The position numbers were made by a program, and so were the translations under genes. The notes under the pieces were generated by a model. That model saw only the letters and a program-made list of their open reading frames with translations. It was not told where the DNA came from and searched no databases. From the NCBI GenBank assembly GCA_947626845.1, contig CANQTW010000001.1, positions 120,789 through 184,788 of the forward strand: a stretch of DNA of 64,000 bases, written 5' to 3'. This DNA comes from an uncultured Oscillospiraceae bacterium. Its GTDB lineage: Bacteria; Bacillota; Clostridia; Oscillospirales; Oscillospiraceae. This document shows, in pieces, positions 19,004-28,179 of the stretch (within the stretch, counting starts at the first letter, position 1; each line of letters opens with the position of its first letter).

Positions 19004-20671
19004 TTATTTCTTCTCCAGCAGCCTGTTCACGGCGGAGACAAGGGCCTTGATGGAGCTGACGATAATGTCGCGGCTGACGCCCACGCCCCAGAACATCTCG
19101 CCGGACTGGGACTTGATGCCCACATAGCTGGCGGCCTTGGAGGTGGAGCCCTCGTCCAGCGCGTGCTGGGTGTAGACCTCCAGGGTGTAGGGCTGGTCAA
19201 TGACCATCTTCACCGCGTTGGATACGGCGTCAAGCCGCCCGTTACCAAAGGCCGTGACCTTCTGCTTCACGCCCTTGTAAAGAACGGTGACCGTGGCGGT
19301 GATGCCGTCCGGCTCCTGGACATAGTGGGCCTCCGGGACGTTCATGACGGTCTTGACGTTGACGTAGTTTTCGTTGAATATGTCGAAGATCTCCCTGGGC
19401 AAAAGCTCCCTGTGCTCCCGGTCGGAGATGCCCTTGATGTGGTAACCGAAGGCCTCCCGCATCTTGGCGGGCAGGGTGTAGTTGAACTGTGTCTCCAGGA
19501 TGTATCCGATGCCGCCCTTGCCGGACTGGGAATTGATGCGGATGACGTCTGCCTCGTAGACCCGCCCCAGATCGGTGGGGTCGATGGGCAGATAGGGCAC
19601 TGTCCAGGGTTCCTCCGGGTGCTCCTCCCGCCAGTGCATCCCCTTGGCGATGGCGTCCTGGTGGGAGCCTGAGAAGGCGGCGAATACCAGCGCGCCGGAG
19701 TAGGGCTGGCGCTCATAGACGCGCATACGGGTGACCTTCTCATAGGTCCTTGTGATGGCCGGCAGGTCGTGGAGGTCCAGCTCCGGGTCCACCCCCTGGG
19801 AATACATATTCAGCGCCAGGGTGATGATATCCACGTTGCCGGTGCGCTCGCCGTTGCCGAAGAGCGTCCCCTCGACCCGCTCCGCTCCGGCCAGAATGCC
19901 CATCTCGGTGTCCGCGATGGCACAGCCTCGGTCATTGTGGGGGTGGAGGGATACGATGATGCCGTCCCTGTACTTCAGGTTTTTGCACATATACTCGATC
20001 TGGCTGGCGTACACATGGGGCATGGAGTGGCTGACCGTCACAGGCAGGTTGTAGATGACCTTGTTCTCCGGCGTGGGCTTCCACACCTCGGATACCGCGT
20101 CGCAGATTTCCAGGGCGAACTCCGGCTCCGTGCCGGTAAAGCTCTCCGGGGAGTACTCAAAGCGGAAATGGCCGGGGGTCTTCTTCACATACTCGTTGAA
20201 AAGCTTCGCGCCGGAGACGGCTATGTCGATGATCTCCTGCTTCGATTTTTTGAACACCTGCTCCCGCTGGGCCACGCTGGTGGAGTTATAGAGGTGGACG
20301 ATGGCGTTCTTGCAGCCGGAAACAGCCTCAAAGGTCTTCTTGATGATATGTTCTCTCGACTGGGTCAGCACCTGGATAGCCACGTCGTCGGGGATCATAT
20401 CCCGCTCGATCAGCGCCCGGCAGAACTCATACTCCGTATCCGAGGCGGCGGGGAAGCCCACCTCGATCTCCTTGAAGCCGATCTTCACCAGCAGCTCGAA
20501 GAACTCCAGCTTCTCCTCCAGGCTCATGGGGATGATCAGCGCCTGGTTGCCGTCCCGCAGGTCCACGCTGCACCAGGTAGGGGCCTTTTCGATGTGGTCT
20601 TTTTTCATCCAGTCGGAGTAGTCCCCCTCCGGGACGAAATACTGCCGTGTGTACTTTTCAAAACCTTTCAT
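19004..20671 (-). CDS. leuA: 2-isopropylmalate synthase (long form)
   Basis: First committed step of leucine synthesis, condensing acetyl-CoA with 2-oxoisovalerate. 555 residues from ATG 20671, preceded by AAGGGAAG; an earlier in-frame start would fall inside the T-box terminator. The TIM-barrel active site shows VDLRDGNQAL near the start and the metal-binding SLHPHNDRGCA. The C-terminal allosteric domain (about 430-555, ending with VSRDIIVSSIKALVSAVN) is the site of leucine feedback in the family. The length matches the longer LeuA group (the type first known from actinobacteria and yeast) rather than the 510-residue E. coli type. First gene of the operon. Confidence 0.95.
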   Translation of the reverse strand: MKGFEKYTRQYFVPEGDYSDWMKKDHIEKAPTWCSVDLRDGNQALIIPMSLEEKLEFFELLVKIGFKEIEVGFPAASDTEYEFCRALIERDMIPDDVAIQVLTQSREHIIKKTFEAVSGCKNAIVHLYNSTSVAQREQVFKKSKQEIIDIAVSGAKLFNEYVKKTPGHFRFEYSPESFTGTEPEFALEICDAVSEVWKPTPENKVIYNLPVTVSHSMPHVYASQIEYMCKNLKYRDGIIVSLHPHNDRGCAIADTEMGILAGAERVEGTLFGNGERTGNVDIITLALNMYSQGVDPELDLHDLPAITRTYEKVTRMRVYERQPYSGALVFAAFSGSHQDAIAKGMHWREEHPEEPWTVPYLPIDPTDLGRVYEADVIRINSQSGKGGIGYILETQFNYTLPAKMREAFGYHIKGISDREHRELLPREIFDIFNENYVNVKTVMNVPEAHYVQEPDGITATVTVLYKGVKQKVTAFGNGRLDAVSNAVKMVIDQPYTLEVYTQHALDEGSTSKAASYVGIKSQSGEMFWGVGVSRDIIVSSIKALVSAVNRLLEKK

Positions 20672-20700
20672 AATCTTCCCTTTCCGGTATTTTTGGGTAC

Positions 20701-20992
20701 AAAAAAAGCCTCTTTTACCCAAAATACGCAAATATTTCAGGATAAAGAGACGAAAGAAATCTTCCGCGGTACCACTCTTCTTGGCGCTTGCGGCGCCCGC
20801 TCACCCCGCGTCCATTAACGCGGCCTCTCTGTAACGGGAGAACCCGTTCCAATCTACTGACGAAAACCCGTTTCGCGTTCAACCGACAGCTCCGGGAGGA
20901 GTCTGATGTTCACCCGATACCGCTTTACACCGGCCAGCGGCTCTCTGTGATCGACGGCGGACACCTTTGTTCCCATCTCAGCCTTTTTCTGT
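20701..20992 (-). promoter_or_regulatory. T-box leader, leucine (CUC) specifier
   Basis: The minus strand holds AAGAGTGGTACCGCGG (20779-20764), the T-box sequence that pairs with the uncharged tRNA 3' end. The terminator is GTCTCTTT/AAAGAGGC followed by TTTTTTT (20751-20701), and its 5' arm can instead pair with AAGAG before the T-box to form the antiterminator. Stem I has AGAGA followed by a GAGCTG distal strand; six bases before GAGCTG lies CTC (20901-20899), a Leu codon in the specifier position. Uncharged tRNA-Leu(GAG) would thus switch on leuA and the operon. Specifier choice is from alignment by eye. Confidence 0.9.
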
Positions 20993-20998
20993 TCCCTT

Positions 20999-21027
20999 AT
21001 AATACAACGCATTAAATCATATGTCAA
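20999..21027 (-). promoter_or_regulatory. promoter of the leuA-ilv-leu operon
   Basis: On the minus strand TTGACA (21027-21022), 17-bp spacer, TATTAT (21004-20999), placed just upstream of the T-box leader. Confidence 0.85.
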
Positions 21028-21119
21028 GGCTCATTTTTTCTTTTTACGTTTTAGCAAAACCGGCACGTGAAAACGCCTTTTTTTCCGGCAATTTAGCAAC
21101 ATCGACGGCAAAATACACC

Positions 21120-21147
21120 TTGAAATACAGGAAAAACAGTGTATAAT
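21120..21147 (+). promoter_or_regulatory. promoter of thrH-mntP
   Basis: TTGAAA (21120-21125), 16-bp spacer, TATAAT (21142-21147), 52 bp before the thrH start. Confidence 0.7.
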
Positions 21148-21199
21148 GGTAACGTTTACATCTTATCGAACATCCATTCTTCCGAAACGAGGTATCACT

Positions 21200-21805
21200 A
21201 TGAACATCGTCTGTCTCGATCTGGAGGGCGTTCTCGTCCCTGAGATATGGATCGCCTTCTCCCAGGTCTCCGGCATACCGGAGCTGCGGCGCACCACGCG
21301 GGATGAACCGGATTACGCCAAGCTCATGGCCTTCCGTATCTCCACCCTCAAGGCCCACGGTCTGGGCCTCTCCGAGATTCAGGATGTCATCGCCCAAATC
21401 GACCCTCTGCCCGGCGCGGTGGACTTTCTGGACGCGCTTCGCGAGGAGACCCAGGCGGTCATCCTCTCCGACACCTTTACCCAGTTCGCCAAGCCCCTGA
21501 TGCGCAAGCTCAAATGGCCCGCCATCTTCTGCAACGAGCTGATCGTGGCGGAGAACGGCGAGATCACCGGCTTTAAGATGCGCTGTGAAAACTCCAAGCT
21601 CACCACCGTTCGGGCCCTGCAATCCTGCGGCTTTGAGACCGTGGCCGCCGGGGACAGCTACAACGACCTCGCCATGATCCGCGCCTCCAAGGCCGGATTC
21701 CTCTTCCGCAGCACCGATAAGATTCGCGCCGATAACCCGGACCTGCCCGCCTTCGAAACCTTCGACGAGCTTCTGTCCGGCATCCGCGCCGCCATAGGGG
21801 CCTGA
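21200..21805 (+). CDS. thrH: ThrH-type phosphoserine phosphatase / homoserine phosphotransferase
   Basis: HAD-superfamily enzyme of the ThrH group; the studied Pseudomonas protein hydrolyses phosphoserine and can transfer the phosphate to homoserine. 201 residues from ATG 21200, preceded by GAGG; the open frame extends upstream without a ribosome site. IVCLDLEGVLVPEIW is the ThrH version of HAD motif I, VILSDTFTQF is motif II, and AAGDSYNDLAMI is motif IV. It is first in a two-gene unit with mntP (2-bp gap). It could supply serine or support threonine formation, which feeds ilvA, but that is inference. Confidence 0.88.
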   Translation: MNIVCLDLEGVLVPEIWIAFSQVSGIPELRRTTRDEPDYAKLMAFRISTLKAHGLGLSEIQDVIAQIDPLPGAVDFLDALREETQAVILSDTFTQFAKPLMRKLKWPAIFCNELIVAENGEITGFKMRCENSKLTTVRALQSCGFETVAAGDSYNDLAMIRASKAGFLFRSTDKIRADNPDLPAFETFDELLSGIRAAIGA

Positions 21806-21807
21806 CC

Positions 21808-22374
21808 ATGGGATTCGCGGAGCTTCTTCTGACGGCGGCGGCCCTCTCCATGGACGCCTTTGCCGTCTCCGTCTGCAAGGGCCTGTCGGCCCGGACGCTC
21901 AGACTCTGGGACGCGGTGAAAACCGGCCTCTTCTTCGGCGGCTTCCAGGCCCTGATGCCCCTTTTAGGCTGGCTCCTGGGCCGCCAATTCGAGCGCTATA
22001 TTGTGGAGATCGACCACTGGATCGCCTTTGTCCTGCTGGGCTTCATCGGCGGCAAGATGGTCTGGGAGGCCCTGCGGGGCGGGGATGACGGGGATTCCGG
22101 CTCCTTCGCCTTCAAAGAGCTTCTCCTGCTGGCCATCGCCACCAGCATCGATGCCCTGGCCGTGGGCGTCACTTTCGCCTTCCTCAGCGTGTATATCTGG
22201 TCCTCCGTGGCCGTCATCGGCGCCACCACCTTCGCCTTCTCCTTCGGCGGCGTGTACCTGGGCAATAAGGTGGGGGGCCGCTTCCACGAAAAGGCCGAGC
22301 TGGCCGGCGGCGTCATCCTCATCCTCATCGGCCTCAAGATTCTTTTAGAGCATCTTGGCGTGATAAATTTTTAA
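21808..22374 (+). CDS. mntP: manganese efflux pump MntP
   Basis: Small inner-membrane Mn(II) exporter. 188 residues, standard length, six predicted membrane helices in two inverted halves. The first helix carries LSMDAFAVSVCKGL and the fourth carries ATSIDALAVGVTFAFL, the paired Asp motifs that bind the metal in the family. FIGGKMVWEAL and a final GLKILLEHLG are also typical. It follows thrH by 2 bp. I looked for a yybP-ykoY manganese riboswitch upstream and did not find one. Confidence 0.93.
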   Translation: MGFAELLLTAAALSMDAFAVSVCKGLSARTLRLWDAVKTGLFFGGFQALMPLLGWLLGRQFERYIVEIDHWIAFVLLGFIGGKMVWEALRGGDDGDSGSFAFKELLLLAIATSIDALAVGVTFAFLSVYIWSSVAVIGATTFAFSFGGVYLGNKVGGRFHEKAELAGGVILILIGLKILLEHLGVINF

Positions 22375-22478
22375 TTTTGTAACAAACTTTTCCTCAGAAA
22401 GAATATAATAGGGATTTAACAGCAATGCCCGCCCCGCGCGGGCTTCCTATTTGTAAATTTGGAAGGAAGTACAAAAGA

Positions 22479-24386
22479 ATGGCAAAAAAGCAGTTCAAAG
22501 CCGAGTCCAAGCGGCTCCTCGACCTGATGATCAACTCCATCTACACCCACCGGGAAATTTTTCTACGGGAGATCATCTCCAACGCCTCCGACGCCATCGA
22601 CAAGCTGGCCTACAAGGCGCTGACAGACCAGAACGTGGGCCTTGACCGGGACGATTTCCGCATCCGCGTCGTCCTGGACAAGGACGCCCGGACCGTCACC
22701 GTCTCCGATAACGGCATCGGCATGTCCAGGGAGGATATGGAGGAAAACCTGGGCGTCATCGCCCATTCCGGCTCCTTCAAGTTCAAGTCCGAGCTGGAGA
22801 GCGCCGAGGATGTGGACATCATCGGCCAGTTCGGCGTGGGCTTCTACTCCGCCTTCATGGTCAGCGACAAGGTGACCGTGATCTCCAAAGCCTACGGCGC
22901 GGAGCAGGCGTACCGGTGGGAGAGCTCCGGCGCGGACGGCTACACCGTCACCGAATGCGAAAAGGACGCCGTGGGCACCGACGTCATCATGCACCTGAAG
23001 GCCGACACCGAGGAGGAGCGCTACAGCGAGTTCTTAGAGACCTGGCGGATAAAGGAGCTCATCAAGAAATACTCCGACTACGTCCGCTTCCCCATCCGCA
23101 TGGACGTGGAGCACACGGAATATGTGGAGACCGGCGAGGAGGACGAGCACGGCCACAAAAAGACCGAGCCCGTGACCCACACCGAGGAGGAGACCGTCAA
23201 CTCCATGGTGCCCATCTGGCAGCGGAGCAAGGCGGAGGCCACGGACGAGAAATGCGTCGAATTTTACAAGGACCGCTTCCACGACAGCGAGGACCCCGTG
23301 GCCGTCATACGGGTCAACGCCGAGGGCCTCACCTCCTACCGGGCCCTGCTGTTCATCCCCGCCAAGGCCCCCTACGATTTTTACAGCCGCGACTACAAGC
23401 CCGGCCTGGCCCTTTACAGCTCCGGCGTCATGATTATGGAATCCTGCGCCGACCTGCTGCCGGAGTGCTTCCGCTTCGTCCGCGGCGTGGTGGATTCCCC
23501 CGATCTGAGCCTCAACATCTCCCGTGAGATTTTGCAGCATGACCGCCAGTTGAAGGTCATCGCCGGCAATCTGGAGAACAAGATCAAATCCGAGCTTCTG
23601 AAGCTGATGACCGACGATGCCGGCAAGTACGACACCTTCTGGGCCGCCTTCGGACGCCAGATCAAGTACGGCCTGGTGGGCGACTACGGCATGAAGCGGG
23701 ACCTTCTCAAGGACCTTCTGAAATTCTACTCCTCCAACGAGGAGAAGCTCACCAGCCTCAAGGATTACGTCTCCCGGATGCCGGAGAGCCAGAAGTACAT
23801 CTACTACGCCGCCGCCGACAGCCTCCGCACCGCCGCCGGCCTGCCCCAGAACGAGCAGGTGAAGGCAAAGGGCTACGAGCTCCTCTACCTCATCGAGGAC
23901 ATCGACGAATTCGCCGTCCAGGTGCTGATGAATTACGACGGCAAGGAGCTCCGGAGCGTCGCCGCCGGCGACCTGGGGCTTGAGACCGAGGAGGAGAAAA
24001 AGGAGCAGGACGAGACCGCCGGCAAGTCCAGGGAGCTGCTTGACTTCATGAAGGAGACCCTGAAGGATGACGTGGTGGACGTGAAGCTGTCCAACTCCCT
24101 GGTCAGCTCCGCCGTGTGCATGTCCTACGAGGGGGAGATCACCCTGGAGATGGAGCGCTACTTCCGCCAGATGCCCGGCGAGGCCGGCGAAAAGATCCGC
24201 GCCCGCCGCGTCCTGGAGCTGAACCCCGCCCACCCCGTCTTCGCCTCCCTCACCGCCGCCTTCGAGCAGGATAAGGACAAGGCCGCCAAGATCGCCCTGG
24301 TGCTTTGCGCCCAGGCCAAGCTCCTGGCCGGCATCCCCGTGGAGGACCTCTCCGCCTACTCCGAGGCCGTCTGCGCGCTGATCTAA
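22479..24386 (+). CDS. htpG: Hsp90-family chaperone HtpG
   Basis: Cytoplasmic ATP-dependent chaperone. 635 residues from ATG 22479, which has GGAAGGAAG upstream; the frame opens earlier but without such a site. The N-terminal GHKL ATPase shows ISNASDAIDKL, VSDNGIGMSREDMEENL and IGQFGVGFYSAFMVSDKV; the middle domain carries SLNISREILQHDR, and the dimerisation domain lies at the C terminus. A TATAAT stands at 22404-22409 but the matching -35 is poor, and no CIRCE inverted repeat is visible. Monocistronic. Confidence 0.97.
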   Translation: MAKKQFKAESKRLLDLMINSIYTHREIFLREIISNASDAIDKLAYKALTDQNVGLDRDDFRIRVVLDKDARTVTVSDNGIGMSREDMEENLGVIAHSGSFKFKSELESAEDVDIIGQFGVGFYSAFMVSDKVTVISKAYGAEQAYRWESSGADGYTVTECEKDAVGTDVIMHLKADTEEERYSEFLETWRIKELIKKYSDYVRFPIRMDVEHTEYVETGEEDEHGHKKTEPVTHTEEETVNSMVPIWQRSKAEATDEKCVEFYKDRFHDSEDPVAVIRVNAEGLTSYRALLFIPAKAPYDFYSRDYKPGLALYSSGVMIMESCADLLPECFRFVRGVVDSPDLSLNISREILQHDRQLKVIAGNLENKIKSELLKLMTDDAGKYDTFWAAFGRQIKYGLVGDYGMKRDLLKDLLKFYSSNEEKLTSLKDYVSRMPESQKYIYYAAADSLRTAAGLPQNEQVKAKGYELLYLIEDIDEFAVQVLMNYDGKELRSVAAGDLGLETEEEKKEQDETAGKSRELLDFMKETLKDDVVDVKLSNSLVSSAVCMSYEGEITLEMERYFRQMPGEAGEKIRARRVLELNPAHPVFASLTAAFEQDKDKAAKIALVLCAQAKLLAGIPVEDLSAYSEAVCALI

Positions 24387-24398
24387 CGACAAGGCCCA

Positions 24399-24460
24399 CC
24401 GAATTCCCGAAAATCTATTTAAAAAATCGTAGGGGTGGCCGTCCTCGGCCACCCGTCCCA
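24399..24460 (+). repeat. dispersed repeat with GTAGGGGTGGCC hairpin
   Basis: GAATTCCCGAAAATCTATTT AAAAAA followed by the hairpin GGGGTGGCCG/CGGCCACCC. Both halves recur on the other strand at 36810-37012, but there they flank another repeat and are in a different order. Confidence 0.75.
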
Positions 24461-24499
24461 TCAAATTTCCGAAAATCTCCCCTTAACCGCCTATTTACT

Positions 24500-24673
24500 G
24501 ATTTTCGCGGCGGCATGTACGTCGCGAAAATCCCCTTTTGTTTTGCAAGTGTGCGCCCCATCAGGGCGTGCGCGCGGCAAAACAGCAGGGGAAACGGGGC
24601 AAAATTCTAATTTTGGCCCATTTCCCCGCACGTTCCCCTTGTCGGAAAAAGCCCGTCAGGGCTTTTTCGACAG
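24500..24673 (+). repeat. four-hairpin intergenic repeat, copy D
   Basis: ATTTTCGCG/CGCGAAAAT around GCGGCATGTACGTCGC, CCCCTTTTGT, hairpin TTTTGC/GCAAAA with an inner stem, CAGCAGG, hairpin GAAACGGGGCAAAATT/AATTTTGGCCCATTTC, CCGCACGTTCCCCTT, and GAAAAAGCCC/GGGCTTTTTC. This is the copy outside the branched-chain operon, downstream of htpG and facing the end of a minus-strand gene. Confidence 0.87.
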
Positions 24674-24710
24674 TCTAAGGGGCCGCGTCAAGCGGCCCCT
24701 TTTCCATTTT

Positions 24711-25277
24711 CTATTCCTTTTTCTCCTCCGTCCTGGCATCCACGCGCCAGACATAGAGGGCCAGAGCGGCGTAGCAGTACGCGGAGACCAGCGCCGAGAG
24801 GATACCCTGGATGGCCGGCGTGTCCGGCAGGAGGGAGGCCAGCGGGCCGCCCGCCAGCTGCAGAGTCAGCGCCGCGGTCACCAGGCCAAAAAGCAGCAGC
24901 TTCTTCCGCCGCAGGGCCGTAAAGGCCATCACCGCCATGTACGCCCACCCCAGCACCGGCTGGAGCGCCGCGTAGGCCGGGGTGAAAAAGGCGATCAGCA
25001 GGGACAGGATCATCAGCGCCGCCACGGTCAGGTCCGAGCCGCGCCGCAGCTCCACATATCTGAGGGAGAACCCCGCCGCGGCCAGGATCATCCCCACGCC
25101 GCTGAGGGTGCTGAGCGCCCCCGCCGCCTTGCCCTCCGCGCCGCCGGCGACGACCTGGTCAAGGAAGATATCCGTAAGGCTCTCTCCGGCGAAGAGGTAC
25201 AAAATACCCAGCATCGCCCCCGCCGCGCCCTGGAGCGCGAAACCCGCGGCGGCCAGCTTTTTCCCAAGCTCCTTCAT
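24711..25277 (-). CDS. small integral membrane protein of unknown function
   Basis: A 188-residue hydrophobic protein with five or six predicted membrane helices and a charged C-terminal tail (RVDARTEEKKE). No catalytic or binding motif that I recognise. It starts 12 bp after ftsK/spoIIIE on the same strand and is probably co-transcribed with it. The D copy of the four-hairpin repeat, ending in a GC stem, lies just downstream. Confidence 0.65.
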   Translation of the reverse strand: MKELGKKLAAAGFALQGAAGAMLGILYLFAGESLTDIFLDQVVAGGAEGKAAGALSTLSGVGMILAAAGFSLRYVELRRGSDLTVAALMILSLLIAFFTPAYAALQPVLGWAYMAVMAFTALRRKKLLLFGLVTAALTLQLAGGPLASLLPDTPAIQGILSALVSAYCYAALALYVWRVDARTEEKKE

Positions 25278-25289
25278 AGCCGCGCCCTC

Positions 25290-28112
25290 TTATTCACCGT
25301 CGTCGGAAAAGTCTCCGGCTGCCTCGCCGTCCTCTCCGGCCTCCGGCATCGCCGGATAATCCGGCGTCCCTGTCTGTCCAATGGGCGCGGTGCCCTGGAC
25401 GAACTGCATCTCCTGCCACTGCTGGTAGGTCATGATGATCTGCCTGGGCTTGGAGCCCTCGAAGGGGCCTAAAACCCCCACCTCCTCCAGCTGATCCACA
25501 ATGCGGGCGGCCCTGGCGTAGCCCAGCTTGAGCCGCCTCTGCAAAGCTGAAACGCTGGCGATCTTCGTCTCAAAGATGATCTCCGCCGCCTGGGGCAGCA
25601 GCTCATCGTAGTCCTTGAACTTATCCTCCTGGCTCTGGGCAGGGCCTCCCTTGCCGCCGGCCTCCTTCTCCGCCGCGGCCTTCTCGATCTCATAGATCAC
25701 GTCCTCGGAGTAGCTCACCTCGCCGGAGGCGCACTTGACGTACTCGATGACGGCCTCCCGCTCCTCGTCCGACACCCAGGTGCCCTGGATGCGTGTGGGC
25801 TTGGAAGCGCCGATGGGGGCGTAGAGCATATCACCGTTGCCCACCAGCTTGTCCGCCGCGCCGCCCGCGTCCAGAATGATGCGGGATTCCAGCGAGGAGG
25901 CCACCTTCAGGGCGATACGGGAGGGGATATTGGCCTTCATAAGGCCGGTGATCACGTCGGCGCGGGGGCTCTGGGTGGCGATGACAAGATGCACGCCGGC
26001 GGCGCGGCCCATCTGGGCCACCCGGCAGATGGATTCCTCCACCTCCTTGGCGGCGATCATCATCAGGTCTGCCAGCTCGTCGATAATGACCACGATCTGG
26101 GGGATTTTGGGCGTCTCCGGGTCCAGCTGGGCGTTGTAGCCCGCCAGGTCCCTGGCTCCGGCGTCGGAGAAGAGCCGGTAACGCTTCATCATCTCCACCA
26201 CCGCCCACTGGAGGGCTCCGGCGGCCTTCTTGGCCTCGGTGACCACGGGGATCAGCAGGTGCGGGATGCCGTTGTAGATTTTGAATTCCACCATCTTGGG
26301 GTCGATCATGATGAATTTGACTTCCTCAGGCGTGGCCTTGTACATCAGGCTCAGAATGAGGGAGTTTAAGCACACCGACTTTCCGGAGCCTGTGGTTCCG
26401 GCCACCAAAAGGTGCGGAAGCTTGGAGATATTGCCCACCATCACGTCGCCGGAGATGTTCTTTCCGATGGCGAAGGTCAGCTTGGACTTGGCGTTCCTGA
26501 ATTCCGGCGCGTCAATGATCTCCCGCAGGTACACGGTGGAGACGTTCTTGTTGGGGACCTCGATGCCCACGGTGGATATCTTGTTGGGGATGGCGGCGAT
26601 GCGCACGCCGGTGACGCCCAGGGCCAGGGCGATATCGTCCGCCAGATTCGTCAGCTTGTTGAGCTTCACGCCGATCTCCAGCTCCATCTCATAGCGGGTG
26701 ATGGAGGGCCCGTGGACGATGTTGGACACGGTGACATTGACGCCAAAGGACCGGAGGCACAGCTCCAGCCTGTCCTTGGTGGCACTGAGCTCGTCCTGGC
26801 TGTCTCGGCTTCCGGTCCTCACCGGCTCATTGAGCAAGGTGATGGGCGGGAACTGATACGCCCGCTCGCCCTCGCGCTTCGTCCCCTCCTCCACAAGGCT
26901 TGCGATCTCCCCGGCGGCGGCTGCGGCCTCCCCCTTGGAGAGCACCTGGGCGGGGGGCGTCAGGGGCACGGGGATAGGCGCGGGCTTGGCGGTGGCCACG
27001 CGGGCCTCCGCCTCGGCGGGGCGCTTCACGGTCTCGATGGGCACGGGCGCGGGCTTTACCGGCTTCTCAGGCTGGGCGGGCGCCTCCTGGCTGGACGCGG
27101 AGCCGCTCTCCGAAGTCCCTGCAAACAGGCTGTCCGGCGCGGGAGCGCCCTTGGTTTTGTTGAAAAAGCCGCTCTTTTTCGGCGCCTCCGCCTGGGGCTG
27201 GTCCCCGGCGTGCTCCGGCATCCCCTCCGGCTCGTCGTCCATGGGGATGTCAAAGGGCGCGCGGCGGCGCGGCGCCGAGGCCTCCTGGATGTTCACGGCG
27301 GGCCTGGACGCCTCCTGAGCGCCCGCGGCGCTCTCGCTGGGCGCGGGCACGTTGATGCTCTGCCGCGCCTGCTCCGCCCTGCGGCGGGCCTCGGCGGGCC
27401 TGGGAGCCGCTTCCGGCTCAGCCTCCGGCGCGTTCATATACGCCTCCAGCTCCCGCTCCTCCCGCTCACGCTTCCCCTGACGCGCCAGGTCCACAAGCCC
27501 CCGCAGGGTCATGCCCGACAAGGCCAGGAGGGCGAAGGCCGACAGGAAGAGCAGCAGGATCACCGCGCCGGCCTTGGAGAAGAGCTTTGTAAAGAGCAGG
27601 GCCACGCACCCGCCCACAGCGCCGCCTCCCGCCAGGGCCTGACCGTCCTGCCAGAGGCAGCGGAACATCTTCATATCCAGATCGTAGGTCTTGGCGAACA
27701 CCTGGCAGAAGGCCGCGGTCAGCACGGGCACGGCCAGGGCGGCGGCGATCCTGCCTCCGGCCTTTCCGTCCCTGTTCATGACCAGCAGCACCGCCGCCGT
27801 GAGGAGCATAGGCGGCAAAAGGTAAAAGCCCCCGCCGAAAAGCCCCGTCAGAAGCCCCCGCAGGAGCTTGACCACCACCCCGTCGGAGGTGAAATAGCCC
27901 AGCAGGGTCAACAGGCCCACAAAGGCCAGCACCAGCGCGCCCACCGTCCTTCTGCGGCGGGCCCTGGCCTCGTTCATCTTGGCTCTGGCCGCCGCCGTCT
28001 TGGCCTGGGCGGCCTTGGAGGTCTTGCTCCCGCCGGAGGACGGCCTCTTGTTGGATGACTTGCTGCCGGAGGACCCCCCGGCAGCAGTTGTTTTCTTCTT
28101 CTGTTCAGCCAT
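25290..28112 (-). CDS. DNA translocase FtsK/SpoIIIE
   Basis: Membrane-anchored ATP-driven DNA pump for chromosome segregation at division and/or into the forespore. 940 residues. A basic Ser/Ala-rich leader (1-50) precedes four membrane helices (about 52-210), then a Pro/Ala/Glu-rich linker (about 215-430), then the motor. Walker A is VAGTTGSGKSVCLNS, Walker B is IVVIIDELADLMM, and the C-terminal gamma (winged helix) domain carries RAARIVDQLEEVGVLG. Start ATG 28112 has GAGG upstream. Whether it is the vegetative FtsK or sporulation SpoIIIE cannot be told from the sequence alone. Confidence 0.95.
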   Translation of the reverse strand: MAEQKKKTTAAGGSSGSKSSNKRPSSGGSKTSKAAQAKTAAARAKMNEARARRRRTVGALVLAFVGLLTLLGYFTSDGVVVKLLRGLLTGLFGGGFYLLPPMLLTAAVLLVMNRDGKAGGRIAAALAVPVLTAAFCQVFAKTYDLDMKMFRCLWQDGQALAGGGAVGGCVALLFTKLFSKAGAVILLLFLSAFALLALSGMTLRGLVDLARQGKREREERELEAYMNAPEAEPEAAPRPAEARRRAEQARQSINVPAPSESAAGAQEASRPAVNIQEASAPRRRAPFDIPMDDEPEGMPEHAGDQPQAEAPKKSGFFNKTKGAPAPDSLFAGTSESGSASSQEAPAQPEKPVKPAPVPIETVKRPAEAEARVATAKPAPIPVPLTPPAQVLSKGEAAAAAGEIASLVEEGTKREGERAYQFPPITLLNEPVRTGSRDSQDELSATKDRLELCLRSFGVNVTVSNIVHGPSITRYEMELEIGVKLNKLTNLADDIALALGVTGVRIAAIPNKISTVGIEVPNKNVSTVYLREIIDAPEFRNAKSKLTFAIGKNISGDVMVGNISKLPHLLVAGTTGSGKSVCLNSLILSLMYKATPEEVKFIMIDPKMVEFKIYNGIPHLLIPVVTEAKKAAGALQWAVVEMMKRYRLFSDAGARDLAGYNAQLDPETPKIPQIVVIIDELADLMMIAAKEVEESICRVAQMGRAAGVHLVIATQSPRADVITGLMKANIPSRIALKVASSLESRIILDAGGAADKLVGNGDMLYAPIGASKPTRIQGTWVSDEEREAVIEYVKCASGEVSYSEDVIYEIEKAAAEKEAGGKGGPAQSQEDKFKDYDELLPQAAEIIFETKIASVSALQRRLKLGYARAARIVDQLEEVGVLGPFEGSKPRQIIMTYQQWQEMQFVQGTAPIGQTGTPDYPAMPEAGEDGEAAGDFSDDGE

Positions 28113-28179
28113 TGAAAAACCTCATGAAAAAATCAGAAAATAGCGGAAAATCTCTGCCACACGCCGCGCTGTCCGCCGG

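Noticed and set aside
21700..21810. yybP-ykoY (manganese) riboswitch before mntP
   Set aside because: mntP starts 2 bp after thrH, leaving no leader; nothing like the element lies upstream of thrH either.
22375..22478. CIRCE operator or heat-shock element before htpG
   Set aside because: No TTAGCACTC-N9-GAGTGCTAA or similar inverted repeat is present; only a TATAAT-like box is visible.
24435..25472. 345-codon plus-strand frame starting in repeat copy D
   Set aside because: Runs from repeat sequence into the antisense of a membrane protein gene; similar short peptides arise in the other repeat copies because the DNA is repeated.
26412..28058. 548-codon plus-strand frame over ftsK/spoIIIE
   Set aside because: Shadow frame; the minus strand encodes a complete translocase.
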